A stretch of 64,000 bases of DNA from Acidicapsa dinghuensis (GCF_025685685.1 NZ_JAGSYH010000004.1:372001-436000); one strand, 5' to 3'; numbered from the stretch's first letter, positions 1 through 8,962 are shown. A program made the numbers and translations. The notes: generated from the sequence alone by a model not told the origin.

Positions 1-933
1 CCCGTTGCCGTGCAACGCCATCGCCAGCTGCGCATGCTCGATTTTCTGCTCCTCAAGCCGCAACAGGGTCTGCGCATACACCAGCGCATCGCTGCAGCTT
101 GCCACTGCAATCTCGTCGCAGCACACCTCGCGCCGGTAGCGCACCGTCTTGCTCAGCCACCACACTGCCGGGTGAAAGAACAGCACCGTCTCCAGCGCCG
201 TCTGCACCAGGTTGCACGCATAGTCCCAACGCCGGATATGTCCCAGCTCATGTGCCAGAATCGCCTCCAACTCTTCAGGAGCCAAGAACATCGCCGCGCT
301 CACCGGCAACAGAATCGTCGCTCGCCACACACCCATAGCCATCGGCGAGATCACCTCATCGGAGATCCGCAGTGCAACCCTGCGAGTGACCCGCAACCGC
401 GCGCAAACGGCGCGCAGATTCTCTTCAAGAGCAGGCGGCACAGCCCGGCGAGCCGAGCGCCTCAATCGCTCCAGTTGCCGCAATCCCCCCAGCGCTCGCA
501 CAGCCAGCAGCACAACCCCCAGCAGCCACAGAACATCCAGCCACGGCAGAATTCGCTCCGCGTGCAGGTCAAGCCACCACTGCTGCGCTGGAGCTGCAAC
601 AGCTTTTTCCGCCATCGCCGAAACAGCCGCGGGCAGAAGCAACGGATGCCCGGTCGCCAACCCCGAAGCCTCTGGCAATACCGCACTTGGCAGCACAGCA
701 AACGAGTGCATTTCTTTCGCAAAAGTGGCAATGACAGCCAATGGCATCAGTCCCAGAGCCGCAAGCGCCACCAGATAACGCACCCCTGATTGCGCCCGCA
801 CCGTTATCCGGTCCACCACGGCAAATACAGCGGCAATCGCCGCGCCTTGCCAGCAGAAATGCAGCAGCGTCCATCCCAGCGCCAGCGACTCCTCGCGAGT
901 CAGCCATTCATGCATCCACGCCATTTCCTGCAT
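1..933 (-). CDS. BlaR1/MecR1-like M56 family metallopeptidase, C-terminal part missing
   Basis: Integral-membrane zinc peptidase of the BlaR1/MecR1 (M56) type, which in known systems senses a signal and cleaves its partner repressor BlaI/MecI. The visible 311 codons run off the left edge, so the C-terminal part is not seen. Hydrophobic stretches lie near the N-terminus (about residues 15-45) and around residues 115-135. The zinc motif HELGH is at residues 228-232 (positions 238-252), followed by a WDYACN segment and a CCDE segment typical of M56. The start at 933 is chosen because a strong GGAGGAAG ribosome site lies just upstream. It begins 19 bases after the BlaI stop, so the two genes form an operon. 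The inducing signal is unknown; acidobacterial M56 genes often have no beta-lactam role. Confidence 0.85.
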   Translation of the reverse strand, partial: MQEMAWMHEWLTREESLALGWTLLHFCWQGAAIAAVFAVVDRITVRAQSGVRYLVALAALGLMPLAVIATFAKEMHSFAVLPSAVLPEASGLATGHPLLLPAAVSAMAEKAVAAPAQQWWLDLHAERILPWLDVLWLLGVVLLAVRALGGLRQLERLRRSARRAVPPALEENLRAVCARLRVTRRVALRISDEVISPMAMGVWRATILLPVSAAMFLAPEELEAILAHELGHIRRWDYACNLVQTALETVLFFHPAVWWLSKTVRYRREVCCDEIAVASCSDALVYAQTLLRLEEQKIEHAQLAMALHGNG

Positions 934-952
934 TGCTTCCTCCAGCGTTTTG

Positions 953-1348
953 TTACCCGGCCTGCGCCATCCGCTTTTTAGCAATCAGCTTTCGAATCTC
1001 ATCCAGCTCCGCGTCGCTCGCGCTTTCCATCTCCAGCGCCCGCATCGCCAACTGCGCCGCACTTCCCGCGAAAAACCGGTCGCTCAGCTCACGCAGAAAG
1101 CGGAGTTCAGTGTCCTCCTGCGAAACGGCGGCGCGGTACACATGTGCACGCTCGCTTTCATCGCGGACTACCAATCCCTTCGCCGTCATAATCTGCATCA
1201 GTTTCAGCACGCCCGTATACACCACATCGCGCTTCTCATTCACTGCTTCAAATAATTCCCGTACTGTCGACGGTCCGCGATCCCACAGGATTCCAAGCAG
1301 CTCCAGTTCGCCTTCCGTCGGTCGCGGTATTTCTTGCTTCTTCATCAT
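953..1348 (-). CDS. BlaI/MecI/CopY family transcriptional repressor
   Basis: Winged-helix repressor of 131 aa, the normal BlaI/MecI length. The N-terminal part (about residues 8-75) has the family pattern PTEGELELLGILWDRGPSTVRELFE, here with VVYTGVLKLMQIMTAKGL as the recognition helix region. The C-terminal half is the dimerisation part and is probably the target of proteolysis by the M56 partner encoded immediately downstream. The second ATG (1345) has a better distance from the GGAG at 1350-1353 than the first (1348), so the true protein may be one residue shorter. It very likely represses its own operon through the palindromes at 1361-1398. The physiological signal cannot be read from the sequence. 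Confidence 0.9.
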   Translation of the reverse strand: MMKKQEIPRPTEGELELLGILWDRGPSTVRELFEAVNEKRDVVYTGVLKLMQIMTAKGLVVRDESERAHVYRAAVSQEDTELRFLRELSDRFFAGSAAQLAMRALEMESASDAELDEIRKLIAKKRMAQAG

Positions 1349-1358
1349 GCTCCGAAAG

Positions 1359-1398
1359 ATATACGATGACTTTCGTATTTGTCAACGAAGATTTTCGT
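1359..1398 (-). promoter_or_regulatory. blaI-M56 promoter with two palindromic operators
   Basis: On the minus strand a TTGACA -35 (1380-1385) and a TATATC -10 (1359-1364) are separated by 16 bases. The spacer contains a palindrome with perfect 6-base arms, ATACGA and TCGTAT (1361-1378). A second palindrome with ACGAA/TTCGT arms (1385-1398) lies upstream, its centre 22 bases from the first, about two helical turns. This fits autorepression by a BlaI dimer pair. The predicted transcription start is only a few bases from the ATG, so the mRNA would be nearly leaderless. Confidence 0.7.
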
Positions 1399-1741
1399 AT
1401 ATCCGCCAAAATTTCCCTTGCAAAGCGACTGCAGAGAATTTCGGCTCAAAGGCGCACAATAAATAAGAAGGCCCGCATTTTGAGAAATGAAAAGACCGCA
1501 GGCCGACGAGGAAAGAACGATATCACCAGCGCCAAAGGCGCGACGCCATCGCGATATCGCCAATTTTAATCAATCAGTTAACAGGCAAACCACTCAAATA
1601 AAGGCATCTACCTGATTTCGGCGTGTATGAGAGCGGCGGGCAGCGTTGCTCAAATAAATAATTACCCCCTCCCCTCTATTATTTCTCCACTTCTTCGCCT
1701 AGCGACTAATGAATGACATATTCAAGGCAGGCTGTTGCAGC
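1399..1741. other. Intergenic region between blaI and the zwf 3' end
   Basis: No convincing gene on either strand. Short open frames here lack ribosome sites and family features. The zwf stop is at the right border. No clear terminator hairpin was seen. Confidence 0.5.
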
Positions 1742-3115
1742 TCAAACTTCCGGATCAAGCCATGGACCGTCGTTGCCGATCAGCTGATTAGCTTCCTCTG
1801 GCCCCCAACTGCCCGGAGCATAGCTGTAATACGGAGTGACAAAACCGAGCACTGGCTCGACAACCCGCCATTGCGCCTCAACGAGATCCTGACGGGAAAA
1901 GAGTTCATTGTTGCCTCGGCTTGCATCCCCCAGCAACCGCTCATACGGGGGCATATCCCTTACCGCCTCGCGGTGCAGCTCCAGCTCCACATCGCGGCCT
2001 ACCATGCGCTCGCCTGGCGTCTTCACCCGAACGCCCATTGCGATCTGCATATCCGGGCCGAGCCGGATGCGCATGTGTGCCGATGTATTTGGCACCAGCT
2101 CTCCGAAGGTCTCTCGCGGAGGACGCTTGAATTCGATAACCGCCTCCGTACAGGTCACCGGCATCATCTTGCCGGCTCGCACGTAAATCGGTACCCCCGC
2201 CCAACGCCAGCTATCAATTTCAAACCTGACCGCCACAAAAGTCTCCACCGGCGACCCCGGCCTGACACCCGGCACCGACCGGTACCCTTCATACTGGCCG
2301 CGTACAATATTTTCCGCAGTCAGCGGCCTGATCGCCCGCATCAGTTCGCTCCTGCGGTTGCGCACACTGTCGTGGTCTTCCCCCGTAGGAGGATCAATCG
2401 TAAGATTCGCCACCACCTGCAGCATGTGGTTCTGCACCACATCCAGCAGCGCTCCTACTTCGTCGTAAAATTTGCCGCGGTCCTGCACGCCAAAGTTCTC
2501 AGCCATCGTGATCTGAATGCTGCGCACATGCTCGCGATTCCAGATCGGCTCAAACATCGGGTTGGCAAAGCGCGTATACAGGATGTTCTGAACCGGCTCT
2601 TTGCCCAGGTAGTGATCGATGCGAAAGATGTTCCCTTCGGGGAAGTATTTCTGCAGCGTCATGCCCAGTTGATGCGACGATTCGACATCGCGTCCAAACG
2701 GTTTTTCAACGACAACCCGCGCATTGTTGGCGCAACTGGCCTGCGCGAGATGCTCGGCTACCACACCAAAAAGACTCGGTGGAATTGCCAGATAGTGCAG
2801 AGGCCGCTGCGCATCACCTAGTTCCTTCTTTAGCTGCTCAAAGGTGCTGGGGTCGTTATAGTCTCCGTCGACATAATGCAACAGATCGATCAGCTTGGCG
2901 CAGCTCTCATCATCCGGGCATCCATGATGCGAAAGGCTGTCTTTCGCACGCGCCTTGAACTGGTCCAGATTCCATCCGGCCTTGGCTACTCCGATGATGG
3001 GAAGGTTGAAACCTTCGTCGCGAATCAACCCGCGCAACGCGGGAAAAATCTGCTTATAGGCAAGATCGCCGGTTGCGCCAAGAAATACGAACGCGTCGGA
3101 ATATGCGGTGCTCAT
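1742..3115 (-). CDS. zwf: Glucose-6-phosphate 1-dehydrogenase
   Basis: Oxidises glucose 6-phosphate to 6-phosphogluconolactone with reduction of NADP (or NAD), the first step of the oxidative pentose phosphate and Entner-Doudoroff routes; cytoplasmic. The nucleotide-binding GATGDLAYKQIFPAL is at about residues 13-27, EKPFG near 137, and the substrate-binding signature RIDHYLGKEPVQN at about 165-177. At 457 aa it is slightly shorter than the common 480-510. I chose the ATG at 3115 because AGGAG lies four bases upstream; the in-frame ATG at 3136 has no ribosome site. No gnd or pgl gene is adjacent, so it looks like a single-gene unit. Its presence beside surface-polysaccharide genes is probably incidental. 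Confidence 0.95.
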   Translation of the reverse strand: MSTAYSDAFVFLGATGDLAYKQIFPALRGLIRDEGFNLPIIGVAKAGWNLDQFKARAKDSLSHHGCPDDESCAKLIDLLHYVDGDYNDPSTFEQLKKELGDAQRPLHYLAIPPSLFGVVAEHLAQASCANNARVVVEKPFGRDVESSHQLGMTLQKYFPEGNIFRIDHYLGKEPVQNILYTRFANPMFEPIWNREHVRSIQITMAENFGVQDRGKFYDEVGALLDVVQNHMLQVVANLTIDPPTGEDHDSVRNRRSELMRAIRPLTAENIVRGQYEGYRSVPGVRPGSPVETFVAVRFEIDSWRWAGVPIYVRAGKMMPVTCTEAVIEFKRPPRETFGELVPNTSAHMRIRLGPDMQIAMGVRVKTPGERMVGRDVELELHREAVRDMPPYERLLGDASRGNNELFSRQDLVEAQWRVVEPVLGFVTPYYSYAPGSWGPEEANQLIGNDGPWLDPEV

Positions 3116-3245
3116 CGGTCTCCTCTGGAACCGCATTCACGCAGACGGCTCCACTCTTCGGATGCAATTCGGAACGACTTGGTGTCAACGAATAGCGTTG
3201 GTTTGAATCGTGCTCCAAGCCGGTCGGGCCGCACTCAGTTTATCG

Positions 3246-3839
3246 TTACTGCCGGGCCTTCCAGAGCAAATAAAGGCCCCACGCCGCCAGCGTACAGACA
3301 TCGCGGATTGTTCCATCCAGCATCCGTTCCTCGAATTCACGCACCGTCATCGAGTGAACGACCAGATCATGCTCCTCAGGATCGGGATCTTTTTCTGTCT
3401 GGCTTAAACCAGTCGCGAGATAGACATGCTGCTTTTGCCGGGCAAAGCCGTAGGCAATCCATGTCCAGCCGAGATAGACCATCTTTTCAGCATGCAAACC
3501 AAGCTCTTCCTTCAACTCCCCGCGAGCCAGTTCCTCTGGATCAACATCATCCATCTCCCAGCCACCCTGTGGCAGTTCGAGACAGCGCTCCTGCACTGTA
3601 TAGCGAAACTGCTCCACCAACCAGACCCGGCCACCCTCCACGTCGAAATCGATCGGAATGATAACTGCACAGTCCTGCTTATCGATAACGCTGTAGATGC
3701 CTGGCCGGCCGTTGGAGCGCAGAATTTCATCCTCCCGCAACGAAAGCCACGGGTTGCGGTAGACGACACGGGTGGAGAGCGTCGTGATGCTGTGCGGTTG
3801 TTTGTTGTCTTCGGAATCAGAGGAATTTGGAAGATTCAT
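3246..3839 (-). CDS. Nudix hydrolase, ADP-sugar pyrophosphatase-like, with an altered Nudix box
   Basis: Protein of 197 aa related to ADP-ribose/ADP-sugar pyrophosphatases, which cleave nucleoside diphosphate sugars. The Nudix box region reads GGWEMDDVDPEELARG followed by ELKEELGL, about residues 92-115. Against the consensus GX5EX7REUXEEXGU, the first Glu is Val and the Arg before the catalytic Glu is Gly, while the metal-binding ELKEE part is kept. A C-terminal EEHDLVVHSMTVREFEE segment is typical of this subfamily. The start overlaps the stop of the upstream glycosyltransferase by four bases (ATGA), so the two are translationally coupled. It could clean up or tune nucleotide-sugar levels for the neighbouring transferases; this is inference. 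Confidence 0.8.
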   Translation of the reverse strand: MNLPNSSDSEDNKQPHSITTLSTRVVYRNPWLSLREDEILRSNGRPGIYSVIDKQDCAVIIPIDFDVEGGRVWLVEQFRYTVQERCLELPQGGWEMDDVDPEELARGELKEELGLHAEKMVYLGWTWIAYGFARQKQHVYLATGLSQTEKDPDPEEHDLVVHSMTVREFEERMLDGTIRDVCTLAAWGLYLLWKARQ

Positions 3840-4906
3840 GGACGATTGGCCTGTGGCTGTTCCGGTGACTGCTCCTGCATCGTACCCGATACATCCTTAT
3901 ATTCCATCAATGTCTTGTTTCGATTCATCAGAAATTGGATCTGTCCACTCAAAATCGGGATCTGTTGCAGGTGAGAGTGCAAACCATACAGGAATAAAGT
4001 CCGCGCCGATGTACTCTTCCAACGGCTCTGCCACGCCGTACGCACAGCCAGCACCAGGAGCAAAAGAATCCAGAGCGCAAAAGGAAACAAGGAAGCCCAC
4101 ACAAAACATGCCGCGATAGCAAGCAGTGGAGACAGTATCCAGAACAAGCCTCGCAGCCTGTTTCCGCGCGCATCGCTTGACCAGAACGGATCGCTCGTAT
4201 GCCGGAAACGCGACGACACCGCCGCGTAAGCGTAACCAGCCCGTTGGGATCTCCGCCAGTATTGGCGGAATCGCGTAATAGCCAGATCATGCAGGGTCAT
4301 TGGATGATCGATGTGCTGGATACGCCATCCAGCCTTGCGCATTCTTCGGCACATCTCGGGCTCTTCGCCAGCAATCAGCGTGTCGTCATAGCCTCCTGTC
4401 GCATCGAGAGCAGCACGCCTGATCAGTACGTCTCCGCCGCAAAATGGGGTTTCTCCTGGACGATAGACCCAATCGAGATCAAGCACCCTTACGTACACAG
4501 ATGAGCAAGGAGATGCTTCGCGCCGATGCCCCCAAACGGCTGCATTCGCTGCATCCTTGTTCATCTCTGCCAGTGCCGAGAGTGGGAAATCCGCATTGAG
4601 GATCGTATCTCCGTCGAGAAATAGCACCAGCTCACCTGTTGCCGATCGCCAACCCAGATTACGCGCGCGCGCCGCTGTAAAAGCGCCGGGCGGAAGCGTA
4701 AGCACCGTCGCCCCCAGATCGGCCGCCATCGCAGGACTGCCATCGGTAGAGGCTGAATCGACATAGAGAATCTCCGACGGCTTCCAACTCTGGATGGACT
4801 GCGCAGAAACAATACAACGCCTCAGACGCTCTCCTTCATTCCGTCCGATGATGACGACCGAAAGAGTGGGATACAAATTGGGCTGAAGTTGCGATGCAGT
4901 CATCAC
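3836..4906 (-). CDS. Family 2 glycosyltransferase with a C-terminal membrane hairpin
   Basis: Inverting GT-A glycosyltransferase of 356 aa. The N-terminal VVIIGRNEGERLRRCI motif (about residues 18-33), the YVDSASTDGS motif and the nucleotide-sugar/metal motif LFLDGDT (about residues 93-99) are clear. A second conserved region GEEPEMCRRMRKAGW lies near residue 180. One long hydrophobic double segment (about 255-290) should anchor the protein in the inner membrane with the catalytic domain in the cytoplasm. It overlaps both neighbours by four bases (ATGA at 4903-4906 and 3836-3839), forming an operon of acetyltransferase, glycosyltransferase and Nudix hydrolase. The sugar donor and acceptor cannot be told. 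Confidence 0.88.
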   Translation of the reverse strand: MMTASQLQPNLYPTLSVVIIGRNEGERLRRCIVSAQSIQSWKPSEILYVDSASTDGSPAMAADLGATVLTLPPGAFTAARARNLGWRSATGELVLFLDGDTILNADFPLSALAEMNKDAANAAVWGHRREASPCSSVYVRVLDLDWVYRPGETPFCGGDVLIRRAALDATGGYDDTLIAGEEPEMCRRMRKAGWRIQHIDHPMTLHDLAITRFRQYWRRSQRAGYAYAAVSSRFRHTSDPFWSSDARGNRLRGLFWILSPLLAIAACFVWASLFPFALWILLLLVLAVRTAWQSRWKSTSARTLFLYGLHSHLQQIPILSGQIQFLMNRNKTLMEYKDVSGTMQEQSPEQPQANRP

Positions 4907-5514
4907 CGCATCTCCGAAAGAACTTCCGCTCTTCGCCGGATCGGAACAGCCGGAACGCCTGCAACCACCGCCCCAGCCGGCACATCCCGGGTCACTACCG
5001 CATTCGCTCCGATAGTTGCGCCATCGCCGATTGTGATGCCGCTTAATACAGCAACACCTCTGCCAATCCAGACCTCTTTACCGATAGAAATTGGCTTCGC
5101 ATAATGGTCCGAGCCGCGCAACGTCATCCCTTCTTCGCGGGTATGATTAGCATCTCGGATGCTTGTGTACTCACCAATCATCGTGCCTTTCCCGATCGCT
5201 ATTCCTGCGTACGCCACCAGATGAACTCCGGTCGAAAGCACGACTCCATCACCGATGCTGATTTCGCCGCTTTCCCAAGTCTCCCAATATTGTTGCGGAT
5301 AAATCAACAACCCGTTGCCGCATCGTACCCGTCCTGATCCATAGACCTGTGCTTGGCCCAGAATTACCACTGTCGATGGCAAAGGATAGGCCAGAGATGC
5401 ACGCAACGCGGCAAAAGCCCGCAGTCGTTGCCAATAGTCGATCGGTTTTGCCAATACTCTGTGAACGGCCACAAATGGGGCCGCCAGAGTGTCTTTCAAT
5501 AGGCCAGAGGCCAT
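4903..5514 (-). CDS. Hexapeptide-repeat acyltransferase (left-handed beta-helix)
   Basis: O-acetyltransferase-type protein of 203 aa. The left-handed beta-helix hexapeptide repeats run from about residue 65 to 190 (for example ISIGDGVVLSTGV, IAIGKGTMIGEY, ITIGDGATIGANAVVT). The DANHT segment supplies a likely catalytic His, and the ending VPAGAVVAGVPAVPI is the usual capping loop. It resembles sugar acetyltransferases that decorate polysaccharides using acetyl-CoA. It is the first gene of a three-gene overlapping operon with a glycosyltransferase and a Nudix hydrolase. The start at 5514 leaves 235 bases to the upstream glycosyltransferase stop. Confidence 0.85.
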   Translation of the reverse strand: MASGLLKDTLAAPFVAVHRVLAKPIDYWQRLRAFAALRASLAYPLPSTVVILGQAQVYGSGRVRCGNGLLIYPQQYWETWESGEISIGDGVVLSTGVHLVAYAGIAIGKGTMIGEYTSIRDANHTREEGMTLRGSDHYAKPISIGKEVWIGRGVAVLSGITIGDGATIGANAVVTRDVPAGAVVAGVPAVPIRRRAEVLSEMR

Positions 5515-5749
5515 GCTGGATTCCTCGGCGAATGTTTTGCCTGAAGGTGAGGGCGGCGTTCAACGGAAGCAGCGTTGCCTGCCTCAACCATCATTCAGCT
5601 TTCCAAATTTTTAAGCGCCTGTACATCACTCGTTTGGCGCACTACAAAATCCATGGCTTTAAATCTGCATAATTGCCATTTTGAAACCGCGATACTCTAC
5701 GCTATCGCGAAATGGAGACACCCAATCATCCTGTCTTGGACAGCTTGCA

Positions 5750-7021
5750 TCAGATCCTGCCTCCCAACCGCCGCCTCCACACTGCGGCCAGCTTCTCAAG
5801 ATTCGCGTTAAGGTTATATTCCTTTTCTATCGTATGGCGGGCTTCTCGACCAAGTAAGGCCCTGAAGTCTGGATTCTCTGTAAGGTTCTGCAGCGCATCG
5901 CTCAGTGCATCGACATTGGCCGGGAAAACGAGCCGGCCATTGCTTCCATCGCCTATCAACTCAGGAATGGCCGCGATTGTCGTACTTACACAAGGAATCC
6001 CCAACGCCATCGCTTCCATAAGAGCTACAGGCAACCCCTCGGCAAAACTGGCCAGCACAAAAACATCTGCCTTTGCGACCTCATCCAGCGTTGAACCGTG
6101 ATCCATCGCTCCTGCAAATTGAACACGATCAGCGATACCGCGGTCATTTATAAGGCTCTGGAGGGCTGCCCGCTCCGGGCCATCGCCGATTAGCACCACG
6201 GAATAATACACTCCATTCTGAGCCAACCGGGATAAGGACTCAATAAAGATTCGATGCCCCTTCGCGGCAACAAGCCGCCCTGTGCAAACGAACCGTATCT
6301 CTCTTGGCTCATCAGCCTTAAGGAAATGCTCCAGAGGCTTGAGTTGGTCACAATCCACTCCCAATCGAACAATCTCGGTTCGGCTGTCATCGATCTGAGG
6401 AGCAATACGAATCACCTGACTCCTGCAAAAATCGCTAATGCAGATAACAAAAGCGGTAGACTCGATCTTCTGCCGCAGATAGAACTTCTCCTGATCGAAA
6501 AACTCGTCCGGGCCATGCAGTGTGAGCGACCATGGAATGCGCCACGCATGAGCGGTAATCATGCCCACCGTTGCCACCGCGCCTCCAAAATGCACATGCA
6601 GATGCGAAAGACCTCGACGGCGCATCCAATCCCCAACCAGAAGCGCCTCTGCCAAATAAAACAATGCATACGCGCGGGCCAGGAGGTCCCAGCCACCCAT
6701 CGCCAGCGCAAAACCGAGTCCGCGAAATAAAACCAGAGGATTTCGAAACGCGATCATAAACAGACGCGTCAAGGCCTTAGCCGCACTGTCTGGTTTTACG
6801 TAAAAAGTCTTCTCCGCTTCTGCGGCTTCGACCTTCGGCAATCGATCTTTGGGGCGATCCGGCAGATTGATGGATGCAACCTCAATCGCGATACCTCGAT
6901 CGCGCAATCCAAGAATCTCTTTCAGGAAAAACGTATGCGAAATGGCCGGGTATCGGCTCAGAAGATAGGCTATCCTCGGCGCCTGTGAAGCAGCATCTGT
7001 TGTCTGACGTGGATTTTCCAA
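5750..7021 (-). CDS. Family 4 glycosyltransferase (WcaL/colanic-acid type)
   Basis: Retaining GT-B glycosyltransferase of 423 aa. The N-terminal half begins IAYLLSRYPAISHTFFLKEI, a pattern of the WcaL-like exopolysaccharide transferases. The C-terminal donor-binding half has FVCTGRLVAAKGH, VLIGDGPERAAL and the EX7E-type region FVLASFAEGLPVALMEAMALGIPCV (about residues 315-340). It transfers a sugar from a nucleotide donor onto a growing polysaccharide or lipid carrier at the cytoplasmic face. It is transcribed in the same direction as the acetyltransferase operon but separated from it by 235 bases, so it may be its own unit. The sugar is unknown. Confidence 0.9.
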   Translation of the reverse strand: MENPRQTTDAASQAPRIAYLLSRYPAISHTFFLKEILGLRDRGIAIEVASINLPDRPKDRLPKVEAAEAEKTFYVKPDSAAKALTRLFMIAFRNPLVLFRGLGFALAMGGWDLLARAYALFYLAEALLVGDWMRRRGLSHLHVHFGGAVATVGMITAHAWRIPWSLTLHGPDEFFDQEKFYLRQKIESTAFVICISDFCRSQVIRIAPQIDDSRTEIVRLGVDCDQLKPLEHFLKADEPREIRFVCTGRLVAAKGHRIFIESLSRLAQNGVYYSVVLIGDGPERAALQSLINDRGIADRVQFAGAMDHGSTLDEVAKADVFVLASFAEGLPVALMEAMALGIPCVSTTIAAIPELIGDGSNGRLVFPANVDALSDALQNLTENPDFRALLGREARHTIEKEYNLNANLEKLAAVWRRRLGGRI

Positions 7022-7636
7022 GATGCCTTCAGTATAGGCGGTACTCGATCGGCTTGACGTTGGTAATCAACGGGTAATCCCAATGATTGAAAAGACTACA
7101 CGAATCGTATTACGTCCGATTATTTTCAAGCGCCGCGTGCATGAAACGGACGTGGATGCAGATGTATTCCCAAAGCGCTGCTTACGTTAAAGCATCTTCG
7201 CCGAAATCAGCGAGTATTAACAACAATCATTCGATGTCTGAACTGAGAAACTTGTGAACCCCCGGATGCTAATCACATGAAGAGAACTGCGATACGCTCG
7301 ATTGATTCAGGCCCAGCATGTTCCTTTCAGAATTTGCGATTTGATCCATAGGACGAATTAGCCAATCTCACCTGTCTAGCCACGTCCATTAAGTAACCCT
7401 CCTAATGTATTACTGCAGCAGCATTTTTGTGGTACCGAATGGTTACAGCCACCTCGGAAAATCGCCCACCATTGCGCCATTGTTTTAGCAATCATCTGAC
7501 TATACCTTTGAGAAGACATCAGACGTCCCGCTGGATTCAGAACACATACACATCAGGATGTGAGTAGCGGGAGTATGTAAAAAACCTAGCCCAGAGCAAC
7601 GCAAACGACGTTGCCAACACCATTAGGCAGGACAAT
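7022..7636. other. Divergent intergenic region
   Basis: No supported gene. It separates divergent transcripts (glycosyltransferase left, WecG-STAS right), so it should hold both promoters. A weak candidate for the rightward gene is TTGTTT (7480-7485) with TATACC (7501-7506), spacer only 15. A small inverted repeat GCAACG/CGTTGC lies at 7596-7614, close to the start codon. Confidence 0.4.
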
Positions 7637-8821
7637 ATGAGCACGGAATTGCAACACTCTGTAGCAGTTTTGGGATTGCCCTTGGCGAATGTGACAGCAG
7701 ACGAAGCTGTCGAAAGAATCGAGCAGTTAATTCTTTCCGGTGGAAGCCATCAGGTCGCCACCGCCAATCTGGATTTCTGGGGCAACTCATTGGGAGACGT
7801 TGATCTGCACCGCATACTTGCGGGGTGCAGCCTCGTGGTCGCCGATGGCATGCCGCTTGTGTGGATTTCGCGGCTGCTGGGCAAGCCCCTCAAAGAGCGC
7901 GTGTCGGGGGTCGATTTGGTTCCCATGCTTGCCGAGCTTTCAGCGCGCAAGGGTTACGGAATTTATCTGCTGGGCGGCCGTCCGGATGTTGCCGCCCGCG
8001 CCAGCGAAACACTCAAACAGATGTATCCCGGCGTGAATATTGTGGGGCATCATGCTCCTCCGGTTGCCGATCTGGAGCGAATGGACCACGGCGATACGCT
8101 GGAGCGCATCCGCGCGGCAAAGCCGGATATTCTGCTGGTTGCGTTTGGTAACCCCAAGCAGGAAAAATGGATTAGGATGCACTCGCGTCGTCTCGGAGTA
8201 CCAGTCTCCATTGGTATCGGTGGCAGCATGGACATTCTGATTGGCGCTGTGAAACGTGCTCCAAGCTGGATGCGACGAAGCGGCCTTGAATGGCTTGGGC
8301 GAACCATCCAGGAACCGGGCCGGTTGATGCCTCGTTACGCCCGCAACTTCGGTGGACTGGCAGTGAGGCTTCCAGGAGCCTTGCTAGCAGGCTTACTCCA
8401 ATCCCCTCGTCAGTCGGTTTCCGAAGTGCAACGGACCGAGGATCGAGGAGTTGTTCATCTGCACGTTCGCGGCAAGCTAGGCGCAACTGTGACCGCAACA
8501 ATTGATCGCACGGTTACGGAATGCGTCGTCAATGGCAACCTGCTTGTTGTACATCTCAAGAAGTTGACCTTTGCCGGACCGGAAGGACTGGGCGCCTTGC
8601 TCGACGCAAGGCAGCGCATGCTCGCATCGGGACTTTCTGTAACTCTCGCAGGTGTACCGCTGCGATTCAGAATTTTGATGTCGGCCTGGTGCCTCGAACC
8701 GCTATTTGATGAGTTCCGCATACCCGCCAAAGGCTTTGCCGATGCAGACCGCACGCAGGAAGTACGCTTTGCAAGGTTTTCCGGTAAAGATCCGCGAATC
8801 CCTGCGGAGAGCGAAAGTTAA
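7637..8821 (+). CDS. WecG/TagA/CpsF family glycosyltransferase fused to a C-terminal STAS domain
   Basis: The first ~245 residues are a GT26 transferase of the WecG/TagA type, which adds N-acetylmannosamine(-uronic acid) or a related sugar to an undecaprenyl-linked acceptor at the membrane. The motifs ANLDFWGNS, VVADGMPLVWISRLLG, ERVSGVDLVP, LLGGRPDVA and LVAFGNPKQEKWI are all present, ending in GLEWLGRTIQEP and RYARNFG. Residues about 275-385 form a STAS (anti-anti-sigma-like) domain with the core LTFAGPEGLGALLDARQRM. The position of the phosphorylatable Ser in SpoIIAA is Pro315 and the next is Glu316, so the switch is probably not phosphorylated. The ordinary WecG family stops near 250 aa, so the extension is the odd part. 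It stands alone on the plus strand. Confidence 0.88.
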   Translation: MSTELQHSVAVLGLPLANVTADEAVERIEQLILSGGSHQVATANLDFWGNSLGDVDLHRILAGCSLVVADGMPLVWISRLLGKPLKERVSGVDLVPMLAELSARKGYGIYLLGGRPDVAARASETLKQMYPGVNIVGHHAPPVADLERMDHGDTLERIRAAKPDILLVAFGNPKQEKWIRMHSRRLGVPVSIGIGGSMDILIGAVKRAPSWMRRSGLEWLGRTIQEPGRLMPRYARNFGGLAVRLPGALLAGLLQSPRQSVSEVQRTEDRGVVHLHVRGKLGATVTATIDRTVTECVVNGNLLVVHLKKLTFAGPEGLGALLDARQRMLASGLSVTLAGVPLRFRILMSAWCLEPLFDEFRIPAKGFADADRTQEVRFARFSGKDPRIPAESES

Positions 8822-8962
8822 TCAATCGCAAGCGCTTTTCAAGACAATCAGGCAAGCACGTGGAAGAGCGCTTGTTCATTGACACCTATACAGTGAAAGC
8901 TCAGACTCAGACTAGCCGCGAAGCCAAAGATTCTGGCATCCGTGTCTGGCTATATGCTCATC

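Noticed and set aside
10..789. Plus-strand open frame of 259 codons at the left edge
   Set aside because: Antisense to the M56 peptidase gene, which has HELGH and a strong ribosome site; the plus frame is rich in Gln, His and Arg with no fold pattern.
1709..2821. Long plus-strand open frame of 370 codons
   Set aside because: It lies antisense to zwf, has no ribosome site or protein family pattern, and the zwf frame has all expected motifs. Such frames are common opposite high-GC genes.
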